Shown here: positions 1 to 7,417 of the stretch, piece by piece | Layout: each line of letters begins with the position of its first letter | Position numbering within the stretch: the first letter of the stretch is position 1 | DNA from: Niabella beijingensis | GTDB taxonomy: Bacteria; Bacteroidota; Bacteroidia; Chitinophagales; Chitinophagaceae | Direction of reading: 5' to 3' | Length of the DNA: 64,000 bases | Assembly: GCF_020034665.1 (NCBI RefSeq) | Contig: NZ_JAIQDI010000001.1 | Coordinates: forward strand, 2,604,001 to 2,668,000 | The notes under the pieces: model-generated | Seen by the model: the letters and a program-made list of their open reading frames with translations, nothing else | Database searches by the model: none | What the model was told of the DNA's origin: nothing | Program-made: the position numbers and the translations under genes

Positions 1-213
1 TTTGAAGGGATAGCCGCCGAAGCGGGGTCTTGTAAAAGCCTGGCCTTTTATGGTGCCTGTGCCCTCTGCCAGGGCTTTTTTTGCAGTCAGAGAATCAAAA
101 GGGGTTTTTGCATATAACCGGATGGTATCGTCTTTTTCTGGCTGCGTGTATTGCGCATTTGCAAAATGAGTTGTATAAAGCAGGGTGACAAGCGTAAATA
201 CTTCTTTCAGCAT
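1..213 (-). CDS. N-terminus of an exported protein, cut by the window edge
   Basis: Reading leftward from the ATG at 213 there is an uninterrupted frame of 71 codons that runs off the window. It begins MLKEVFTLVTLLYTTHFANA followed by Q, a typical Bacteroidota signal peptide ending in AQ. The mature part has a short charged stretch and then TIKGQAF, which resembles the start of a carboxypeptidase-regulatory-like or barrel-associated domain, but too little is visible to name the family. A Fur-box-like palindrome lies 81 bp upstream (294-308), so the gene is probably iron-repressed. It is read away from the lipoprotein gene beyond the box. Confidence 0.7.
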   Translation of the reverse strand, partial: MLKEVFTLVTLLYTTHFANAQYTQPEKDDTIRLYAKTPFDSLTAKKALAEGTGTIKGQAFTRPRFGGYPFK

Positions 214-293
214 TAGGGTTGTTTTTTATTGAGGATATATTTCGAAAGCTGTTATAGCAGGCCTTAAGAGCCAGATTCCGGACCTGATTTTAA

Positions 294-308
294 AAATGAT
301 TATCATTT
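294..308 (-). promoter_or_regulatory. Fur-box-like palindrome
   Basis: On the minus strand the sequence is AAATGATAATCATTT, palindromic apart from its central base. It contains the 13-base core AATGATAATCATT of the classical 19-bp Fur consensus. It sits 81 bp upstream of the start codon at 213. Fur control is inferred from the motif only. Confidence 0.65.
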
Positions 309-354
309 GATCTTTCCCTGTGCGAGGCCACAGACTTTTACAGCGTTGTTAAGA

Positions 355-798
355 CTATTCATCAACTCTTACTTTGTACTCTAGTGTGGAAGCATTTAGT
401 GTGATGCCGTTGGGGGCACTGATAACCATCCGATCATACTGAGAGGCCCCGGCATTCAGATTTTCTATTGGTTCGGTTCGGTCATACCATGCACCATCAG
501 AACCCTTAACACGCATATACACCTCAAAGTCTCCATTTTGCGGATTATCGATATAATCTTTGTCCGAATTGTTGCGAACGTTATAACCGAATTGTTTTTC
601 ATGGGGAACGCCTTTCTGTGAAATGTTCTTCAGATTATAGATTTCAAAATCCGAAGGCTTAAAGATAGTCGCCTTTGAGGGATCGTCAGGATCATCGCTA
701 TCCGGGGCATTGTCACTTTTGCTGCATCCGGCAATCAATACTATCAAAAAAAATACCGTGAATACACTGAGCGTTCTTTTTCGATCTGTATTTTTCAT
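355..798 (-). CDS. small lipoprotein of unknown function
   Basis: A 147-residue protein starting at the ATG at 798. The frame extends to 843, but the residues gained are not signal-like, whereas this start gives MKNTDRKRT, a hydrophobic core and the lipobox LIAGC. The mature protein starts with an acidic, flexible Asp/Pro/Ser-rich linker (SDNAPDSDDPDDP) and continues as an apparently beta-rich domain of about 110 residues. No family recognised. It is transcribed divergently from the kinase gene at 950, and the shared spacer carries repeated GTAAAAnCGGTAT sites, so the two genes may be co-regulated. Confidence 0.75.
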   Translation of the reverse strand: MKNTDRKRTLSVFTVFFLIVLIAGCSKSDNAPDSDDPDDPSKATIFKPSDFEIYNLKNISQKGVPHEKQFGYNVRNNSDKDYIDNPQNGDFEVYMRVKGSDGAWYDRTEPIENLNAGASQYDRMVISAPNGITLNASTLEYKVRVDE

Positions 799-851
799 AA
801 TGATTATGTTTTGATACAAAGCTATGGCATCCCCGAAGGGCAATCAATACA

Positions 852-888
852 GTAAAAACGGTATTTCTTATACCGTAAAAGCGGTATA
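852..888. promoter_or_regulatory. repeated operator-like sites between divergent genes
   Basis: Two direct copies of GTAAAAnCGGTAT start at 852 and 875, that is 23 bp or about two helical turns apart. The first copy also forms an inverted repeat with ATACCGT at 870-876 (arms ACGGTAT/ATACCGT, 5-nt spacer). A further ATACCGG lies just downstream near 900. The cluster lies between the lipoprotein start (798) and the kinase start (950). It is a candidate binding site for the NarL-type regulator encoded at 2873; that is inference. Confidence 0.5.
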
Positions 889-949
889 TTTAGTTATAAA
901 ATACCGGTAACGGATTTTATTGATAAGCTTTGTGGAAAATTTAGTTCGG

Positions 950-2869
950 ATGGACCTTAAGTACTTATTATTGGTTTTATACCTGACGTGCTGCCTGCAG
1001 ACCTTAGCACAGATCAACGCTATAGACAGCTTGCAACAACTTGCAGCTAAAGAGCAAAACGTCGAGAAAAAAGTGTTTCTTTTATATGAAACAGTAGACC
1101 TGCAATCAGAATTCGATAGCAAAGCGGCCTATGAGACGTTAAACCAGGCGCGGACGCTGGCCGGTGAGAATAAATATCTGCAGGCGTTTGACCCTTTTTA
1201 TGAGGCTCAGATCATCTGGATGAGCGACACTGCAAAAGCCAAGCACCTGTACCAAATGTCCATTCAGCTGCTTAAGCCGTACAGTACCAACAAAGCATTG
1301 CAGACAACGGCCAGAGCCTGGCACAACTGTGGTATCTTTTTGCAGATAAACAGCAGGCAGGACGAATTTGCCAGTATCCTGCTCAATAAGGTTATTCCTC
1401 TTTCAGAACGGATCGGCGACCTGTTAAGTATAGCATCTGCGTACAATGCTATCGGGACGGTTTACAGCAATAAGGAGGATTATGGAAACGCAATAACCTA
1501 CTTCCGGCGTGGGATCCGGTCCGGTCTTAAAGGAGCGCCTTCTGCCAGGAGATCAAGGGTGCTGGCGGATGCTTATACTTCAATCGCGGGATGTATGACG
1601 TATCTGAAAAAAAAGCCGGATGAGGTAAAGCAGGTCCTGGATACTGCCAGGCAATACCTGGGCCAGGTAGGCGATCCTGTGTATCATGGAGACTATTATC
1701 TGAATTATGGCAGGTACTATGAAATGAGGAATGATTACTCCAATGCGCTTTTACAATTTAATAAGGGATTGGAGTATGCCGGGAAAAGCCCAACGATGAC
1801 TATTTCCGGCATCCGGCTGGCTTATGAAAAGGCCAATGCGCTGAAATACCTGCAACGGTATAAGGAGAGTAAGCTTATCCTGGACAGCCTATTGACAAAA
1901 ACTGCCAATGATTTTTCACTCAACAATCGTACTTATATCCTAAAGCTGCAGGCGGAGGTGGAAGCCGAATTAGGCGATTACAGATCTGCCTATCATTTTC
2001 TTAAAGCATCGGAAGTCTCTTCAGATAGCCTTCATGCAGTTCAGGAAAAGGTCAAAATCGCTGAGATCTATGCCAAATTTGATGTTGCGGAGCAAGAAAA
2101 TAAGATACTTAAATTGGAAAACGCCAATCGGCAAAAACAATCCATTATTGTACTTACTGTATTAATACTGCTCCTGTCGGCTGCTATATTCTTTATCCTG
2201 CTCCACAACAGGAGGAGGCGGAGCCTTCAGCAGCTAAAACTATTGTCTGCAGGAAAAGAGGTAGCGGTAAAAAATGCATTGATTTACGGTGAAGAGCAGG
2301 AACGTAAACGGTTGGCGAGGGAGTTGCATGACGGGCTCGGCGGCACTTTCGCCGGCATTAAACTGAAGCTGGAAAATGCTGTCAGAAAACCAGACATTGG
2401 TGAAATCAACGAAGCTATTGGATTATTGGAGGGAGCCATCAGGGAATTTCGACAAACGACTCATCGCCTGGTACCGGATCATCTGAAAAATAACGGACTG
2501 GAAAACAACATAAAAGACTTCTGCCATTCTTTCCGTGGCTCAGGTGTCGGTTTTCATTTCTATTTTAAGGGGTTGGAGATATTACGGAATAGTGATAAAG
2601 AGTTAGTGATCTTCAGAATTATACAGGAGCTGATCACGAATGCCATCAGGCACTCAAAAGCCGGCAATATTTTATTAAATTGTATTGTGGAAGACCAACT
2701 TTTGCTTTTAACTGTAGAAGACAATGGCATTGGCTTTGACCCTTTTTTCGAAAAAGCGGGTCTTGGATTGAATAATATCAGAAGCCGTATAAGCCTGCTG
2801 AATGGAGATATTCACATCGACTCCGGAAAAGATAAAGGTACGGTGGTAAATATAGAAATTGTATTATAA
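950..2869 (+). CDS. TPR-containing sensor histidine kinase (HisKA_3 type)
   Basis: A 639-residue kinase. The ATG at 950 is preferred to an upstream in-frame TTG at 920 because it opens directly onto a signal peptide (MDLKYLLLVLYLTCCLQTLA). Residues about 60-370 are helical TPR-like repeats, predicted periplasmic. Then come a coiled-coil-like segment, one membrane helix (about 398-419) ending in an arginine cluster, and the HisKA_3 box ERKRLARELHDGLGG with phospho-acceptor His about 460. The ATPase domain shows the N box ELITNAIRHSKA, the G1 box DNGIGFDP and GLGLNNIRSR. The response regulator starts 3 bp after the stop, so the pair is one operon. The ligand of the TPR domain is unknown. Confidence 0.93.
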   Translation: MDLKYLLLVLYLTCCLQTLAQINAIDSLQQLAAKEQNVEKKVFLLYETVDLQSEFDSKAAYETLNQARTLAGENKYLQAFDPFYEAQIIWMSDTAKAKHLYQMSIQLLKPYSTNKALQTTARAWHNCGIFLQINSRQDEFASILLNKVIPLSERIGDLLSIASAYNAIGTVYSNKEDYGNAITYFRRGIRSGLKGAPSARRSRVLADAYTSIAGCMTYLKKKPDEVKQVLDTARQYLGQVGDPVYHGDYYLNYGRYYEMRNDYSNALLQFNKGLEYAGKSPTMTISGIRLAYEKANALKYLQRYKESKLILDSLLTKTANDFSLNNRTYILKLQAEVEAELGDYRSAYHFLKASEVSSDSLHAVQEKVKIAEIYAKFDVAEQENKILKLENANRQKQSIIVLTVLILLLSAAIFFILLHNRRRRSLQQLKLLSAGKEVAVKNALIYGEEQERKRLARELHDGLGGTFAGIKLKLENAVRKPDIGEINEAIGLLEGAIREFRQTTHRLVPDHLKNNGLENNIKDFCHSFRGSGVGFHFYFKGLEILRNSDKELVIFRIIQELITNAIRHSKAGNILLNCIVEDQLLLLTVEDNGIGFDPFFEKAGLGLNNIRSRISLLNGDIHIDSGKDKGTVVNIEIVL

Positions 2870-2872
2870 AAG

Positions 2873-3505
2873 ATGGAATCAATAAAGATAATAGTTTGCG
2901 ATGATCATCCGTTGATTAACGAAGGACTGCAGAAGATGATTAATAATATCAGCAATATGGTTATTGTTGAAGCTGTTGCCACTATATCACAGCTATTTGA
3001 GAAACTCCGGCAAAAGCAACCCGATATTATTCTGCTCGATATCAATTTGCCTGATGGCGACGGAACGGATGTATGTCTTACCATCAGGAAGCAATTCCCG
3101 CGGGTTAAAATTTTGATAATAAGTTCACGTGATGACAGAAGCACGCTTATTAAAATGATTCGTAACGGGGCGTCTGGCTATCTGCTTAAAAGTGCATCTG
3201 TCGAAGAAATTGAAAATGCGATCAATCTGGTTTATCTGGGGGGCACTTATTACAGTGAAGAGATGCAGCAGACGATTGCTTCTATTTTAAGCGATACATT
3301 GCAGAAAGAACAGCCGCTGGTAACCCGTCGGGAAAAAGAACTATTGTTTTTTCTCAAAAGCGGATTGAGCTCTCAGCAGATCGCTGAAAAACTATTTATT
3401 TCAACCCGTACAGTAGAAACACACCGTAAAAACCTGTTGGCCAAATTCAATGTAAGTAATACGATAAGTATGTTGGACAAGGCAAGAACCATGGGGCTAA
3501 TTTAA
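2873..3505 (+). CDS. NarL/FixJ-family response regulator
   Basis: A 210-residue protein with an N-terminal receiver domain and a C-terminal LuxR-type helix-turn-helix. Receiver residues visible are the acidic pair Asp10/Asp11, phospho-acceptor Asp56 in LLDINLPDG, and Lys106 in GYLLKSAS. The DNA-binding domain (about 148-206) has REKELLFFLKSGLSSQQIAE and the recognition region STRTVETHRKNL. It is coupled to the upstream TPR kinase (3-bp gap), its obvious partner. The target may include the repeated sites at 852-888, but this is not shown by sequence alone. Confidence 0.93.
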   Translation: MESIKIIVCDDHPLINEGLQKMINNISNMVIVEAVATISQLFEKLRQKQPDIILLDINLPDGDGTDVCLTIRKQFPRVKILIISSRDDRSTLIKMIRNGASGYLLKSASVEEIENAINLVYLGGTYYSEEMQQTIASILSDTLQKEQPLVTRREKELLFFLKSGLSSQQIAEKLFISTRTVETHRKNLLAKFNVSNTISMLDKARTMGLI

Positions 3506-3819
3506 GGAACGTTTTTGGTTCCAAACAATTTTTCTCGTTTTCTGTTATATTAAATAAACTCTGATGTACAGGCTGACATTTAACTTTTTGTCAGATTGAG
3601 TTTGGTCTTTCGCAGAATTCTATTAAATCAAGTATTTACAAGGGGTGCGATTCGCTACCCTTTAAATGAGCCTGCAATTTGCCAGTGGCGTAGCGGCAAT
3701 GAATGAAAGCTGTTAAGAGAATGAATTTACGATCGCTTTGAGGCGGTGCCGGTTATAAAAAGGGTACTCGCCCTGAAAAAAATTTGCAGGAGTGGTTAAC
3801 AACAATCGTCCTTCATATT
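3506..3819. other. intergenic region between convergent regulators, with a hairpin
   Basis: No convincing coding frame in 314 bp. The spacer separates two convergent response-regulator genes. It contains one hairpin-forming sequence at 3640-3662, with outer stem AAGGG/CCCTT and inner stem GCG/CGC around an ATT loop and a two-base mismatch. No strong T-run follows, so terminator function is uncertain. Confidence 0.5.
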
Positions 3820-4458
3820 TTAAAGAAATCCATGTAGCTTGGCTGCATTAATTAATTCTACCGCGTTTTTTGCGCTGAATTTCTGTAACAGATTTTTTCT
3901 GTGCCCGTCAATGGTGAATTTGCTTAAAAAAAGTTGTTTGGCAATATCAGTGGTTGTCATTCCTGAAGCTATCAGCGCTAAAATTTCTTTTTCGCGATTG
4001 GTGAGCTTTATGTTTTCCTGAAATTTATCATTCTTTGGTGGTTGCGAAATAATTTCCTTCACAGCTGAGCTAAATGTTATTTCACCAGATATTGCTTCAT
4101 TAATACATTTCAGCAGCTCTTCAATTGTTGAACTTTTTAGCACATATCCTCTTGCTCCATTTTCCAACATTTTCATGATAGCACTCCATTCATCGTGATT
4201 ACTGAATGCGAGTATAATGGTTTGGGGTGATATAGCGTTTATTTCTTTGCACAAATCCATACCGCTGATGTCCTGCAGGTAAACGTCCAGCAATACTACC
4301 TGTACAGCTGTTTGTTTTAAAAAGTCAATAAAATGATGCCCACTTGTAAAAGTGCCTACAATCTTAATTTCCTCTTTTTTTTGTAAAAGATTGGTTAACC
4401 CCTCTATTACTATTGGATGGTCATCAACGATGGCTAATTTAATTTTGGCAGATAACAT
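3820..4458 (-). CDS. NarL/FixJ-family response regulator
   Basis: A 212-residue receiver plus LuxR-type HTH protein, homologous in layout to the regulator at 2873. Receiver residues are Asp12/Asp13, phospho-acceptor Asp58 in VVLLDVYLQD and Lys108 in GYVLKSSS. The HTH (about 150-210) contains NREKEILALIASGMTTTDIA and FTIDGHRKNLL. No kinase is adjacent. The nearest same-strand kinase is at 7418-9352, separated by a collinear peptidase and an AraC regulator, and is the likely partner. The gap to the peptidase gene upstream is 154 bp, so it may have its own promoter. Confidence 0.92.
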   Translation of the reverse strand: MLSAKIKLAIVDDHPIVIEGLTNLLQKKEEIKIVGTFTSGHHFIDFLKQTAVQVVLLDVYLQDISGMDLCKEINAISPQTIILAFSNHDEWSAIMKMLENGARGYVLKSSTIEELLKCINEAISGEITFSSAVKEIISQPPKNDKFQENIKLTNREKEILALIASGMTTTDIAKQLFLSKFTIDGHRKNLLQKFSAKNAVELINAAKLHGFL

Positions 4459-4612
4459 TGAGTTTTATATTTATGATGCTGCTTTATCTCCCCTTAAATG
4501 TAAAGTCTCTTTTGCCATTTAACCATGTATACTGGCTTTAATATTGTCCAAATTAATTTATTTATCCGAATCTGATCATAGGTGCTGTTCATGCCCTTTT
4601 TATGACCTAATA

Positions 4613-6481
4613 TTACTTTAAGTTGTTGCTACAGTGCATATCTGTATACATTTTTTTTAACTCGGCGGATTTATTCCGCATAACCTGAAAAGCACTATTA
4701 AGGAGGCTTTCTTTATCCAGGCCAAATCTCATGAATTGTTTAAGTAATGTTTCAGCAGGCGCGTCAAAACCATTCTTCAACATCGAAATGTACCTTATTG
4801 CAGTTTTATCCGGATCTGCCTGAAGCATAGTAAATAACTTGCAGCTAACCAACATAGCATAAAGATAAGTTACATTATATAACGGATCATAAAATACAAG
4901 CCGTTTCTGTATCCATTCAATACTCCTGTTGGGTTCATAGTTAAAAGAGCTGTCATATTGAATCATGATACTGGAGTATAAGCTATCTATATCTTTACTA
5001 TTAGTAATAGTACCGTCTGCTACTCCCTCATAGAGGCCTTGTTCAAATGTACCCTCCTGCGCTGAAGTAAATATTTCAAAAGCAAGTTTATCGAGAAATT
5101 GTTTAGCAAAAAAAGCCTTGCTTTCTATAGAAGGTGCCTGTTGCTGCAAATAATCCAACAATAGTAGCTCGTTGAGCATCGCATAGGCTTCAGATAGAAA
5201 ATTCGGCCCATAGCTGTAAGCAGGAACGCTTAATTGATTGCCCTTTAATAGGGTGTGCAGGGCATGTCCTCCCTCATGTATTAATATCTGTAGGGCGGTT
5301 AGTGAGCCGTTATAGCTTCTCATATAAAGGCTGACAGGCACCTGCGGATAACCAACGGAAGTGTTGTCTCTTACCCTGTTTAAGCCGGGACCTATTTCCA
5401 GCGCTCCGTTAGCAGGCTCTATCAACCATGCAAATTGCCGACAGTATTCCTTCCCTAAAGGAGTAAGCGCACTTATTAAAAGTGTTTTTGTTTTTGTAAA
5501 AGACAAGGGTTTCCAATCGAACTTTGCCTGGGAGTTTATTGGAGGGCTTTGCACCAATTTTTTATAATCTTTAAGGATATTTGCATAGGAGAAAATTCCT
5601 GTTAATAATTGCTTTACGCTGTCATCGGAAAGTTCCAGACGCTGCGCATATATTTTTTCAGGATGATTTTTAAAACCATTTATCTTGGCCTGTGCTGTAT
5701 GCTGTTGAGTAATGTCAATTAATGTGGCTCCTAACAGTAACATATAAGGTTCATAAGCGAAGTAATAAGCTTTATTCGCTGCCGCTCGAATAAAGGCGCT
5801 GGTATCTTTCATCAAAATTCCTCTGTCCTTGATGGGATTTAAATACTTGTTATTATTTACAAGTATGTCATCGGCCCTTATACTTCCCATTAGGGTGTCA
5901 TAACGATCAACAAGCCGGTCAACAGTGTTACCTGATAATTCCCTGATTATTGCTTCATCATGAGCCGGACGTAAATGCGCTGTATTTTTTAGTTCTTTTT
6001 CAATCAGGTACCGATACTTTAGTAACCCGTTCTTTTTTAGCTGATCATAGGTGAGTTTATTGGATGAAAACTGCTGCGCAATTCTGGTAAGCTGATTGTT
6101 TAGTGTACCGATAATTTCACCCAGATCATTAATACCTGCTTTTGCAAAGGAATCTTTGGCATTGATATAGTTGCACAAAATATGATATTGATAATGCTTT
6201 TGGAGTGAAACTAACAGTCGTTCCCGTTGATCCAGCCACTTTGACAAACGATTTAAGGTTAGTACGCTGTCTTTTTCGAACAATTTTATACTGTCTATAA
6301 GTCTCTTTCTGAATGATAGCTCTATCGACGGGGAGGTAAAATACCGATTTAGTTTTGCATGGAACAGGTCAGCATTGCCGTCAAAGGGGTCGCATAATTG
6401 GGCATAGCCATTGTTATAAAACAAAACCAGACAAGTAAGTAAAACTGGTACTTTCCGAAAAAAGGTTGAATATTTTAGCAT
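4613..6481 (-). CDS. secreted M3-family oligopeptidase (oligoendopeptidase F-like)
   Basis: A 622-residue zinc peptidase. It begins with a signal peptide (hydrophobic residues about 12-22, ending NNGYAQ), so it should act in the periplasm or outside the cell. The M3 signature is HEGGHALH at residues 402-409: zinc ligands His402 and His406, catalytic Glu403. The downstream Glu431 in FLSEAYAMLNE fits the third zinc ligand. The length fits the family (about 560-690). M3 enzymes cleave short peptides. It sits in a minus-strand run kinase-AraC-peptidase-regulator, 76 bp after the AraC gene. A GGTATACC palindrome lies 31-40 bp upstream of the start. Confidence 0.88.
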   Translation of the reverse strand: MLKYSTFFRKVPVLLTCLVLFYNNGYAQLCDPFDGNADLFHAKLNRYFTSPSIELSFRKRLIDSIKLFEKDSVLTLNRLSKWLDQRERLLVSLQKHYQYHILCNYINAKDSFAKAGINDLGEIIGTLNNQLTRIAQQFSSNKLTYDQLKKNGLLKYRYLIEKELKNTAHLRPAHDEAIIRELSGNTVDRLVDRYDTLMGSIRADDILVNNNKYLNPIKDRGILMKDTSAFIRAAANKAYYFAYEPYMLLLGATLIDITQQHTAQAKINGFKNHPEKIYAQRLELSDDSVKQLLTGIFSYANILKDYKKLVQSPPINSQAKFDWKPLSFTKTKTLLISALTPLGKEYCRQFAWLIEPANGALEIGPGLNRVRDNTSVGYPQVPVSLYMRSYNGSLTALQILIHEGGHALHTLLKGNQLSVPAYSYGPNFLSEAYAMLNELLLLDYLQQQAPSIESKAFFAKQFLDKLAFEIFTSAQEGTFEQGLYEGVADGTITNSKDIDSLYSSIMIQYDSSFNYEPNRSIEWIQKRLVFYDPLYNVTYLYAMLVSCKLFTMLQADPDKTAIRYISMLKNGFDAPAETLLKQFMRFGLDKESLLNSAFQVMRNKSAELKKMYTDMHCSNNLK

Positions 6482-6511
6482 GCTATTACATTAGATTAAG
6501 AGCAAAAATAA

Positions 6512-6521
6512 TGGTATACCA
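6512..6521. promoter_or_regulatory. palindrome upstream of the M3 peptidase gene
   Basis: TGGTATACCA is a perfect 10-bp palindrome 31-40 bp before the peptidase start at 6481. Its GGTAT/ATACC core recurs in the repeated sites at 852-888. A short palindrome can arise by chance, so operator function is tentative. Confidence 0.3.
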
Positions 6522-6557
6522 CGTTGTAAAATTGAATGTAATTAGCCTTAAATCCGA

Positions 6558-7364
6558 TTAGATTTTTCTAAAATCCCTGGGAAGAAAGCCAGTAATATTC
6601 TTAAAAGTGCGGGTAAAATGCGCCTGATCAGCAAAGCCACATTTATAGGCAATATCAGTTAGTGAAAGCGAAGTGGCTTTAATCATAGACATGGCCTTGT
6701 CAATCCTTATTTGATGGATATACCTGCCTAATGTGATTGAAAAATATTGATGAAAATAGCGGGAAATTGTAATCCGATGCACGCCACACCTGTTGGCCAG
6801 GTCATTCAATTCATAAGAAGTATTCCATTCGTCGTGAAGTATTTCTTTCAGAATGATGACCCAACGGGGAGGCTGATTATATTTTTTAAGAGATAGAATG
6901 CCCGGATAAAAAAGTTGATGGAGCGTCAACTGACTCACTGCTTCCATACTTTCGTCAGCGGTCAACAGTTCTTTAAATAGCTTAACTAAGGCAAATTTGG
7001 TGTGTTTAAAATCATGTAGTACTTGCATGATTTTGTTATCAGCTAGATCCAGTTGTTTTAACAGTGAGGGCGTTAAGTTCAGGTTTATTGCGCGTGTGCC
7101 GGGCGTATAAAAAACACAGCGGTGTGCTTCGCCAAAAGGAACATATTTTATATCTCCTGGCATACGTTTGTATCGCATGCCCAACAAATGCTCTTCATAA
7201 GTACCGTAAAGTAAAAAGCTAATACTTGAGGTTGTATGAGCATGCCACTCTTCAAAAACGGCCGTACTACTATAATGAGTGAGGGCAATGATTGAGTCCC
7301 CGACAGATCGCGCGAATTGATTATTGCCTAAAAACGGAACGCCTGGTTGTTGCACTATTACCAT
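6558..7364 (-). CDS. AraC-family transcriptional regulator
   Basis: A 268-residue protein with an N-terminal cupin-like sensing domain (about 20-110, including EEWHAHTTSSISFLL and a DIKYVPFGEAHR segment) and a C-terminal AraC double HTH (about 170-268). The DNA-binding part shows DLANRCGVHRITISRYFHQY and LTDIAYKCGFADQAHFTRTF followed by TGFLPRDFR. It lies 53 bp after the TPR kinase gene and 76 bp before the secreted peptidase, all on one strand, so it is probably part of that cassette. Its effector is unknown. Confidence 0.9.
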   Translation of the reverse strand: MVIVQQPGVPFLGNNQFARSVGDSIIALTHYSSTAVFEEWHAHTTSSISFLLYGTYEEHLLGMRYKRMPGDIKYVPFGEAHRCVFYTPGTRAINLNLTPSLLKQLDLADNKIMQVLHDFKHTKFALVKLFKELLTADESMEAVSQLTLHQLFYPGILSLKKYNQPPRWVIILKEILHDEWNTSYELNDLANRCGVHRITISRYFHQYFSITLGRYIHQIRIDKAMSMIKATSLSLTDIAYKCGFADQAHFTRTFKNITGFLPRDFRKI

Positions 7365-7417
7365 AGAATGAATGCTACAGTTATAAAACTTAAATTTTTG
7401 TATTAATTGTCGTTTGT

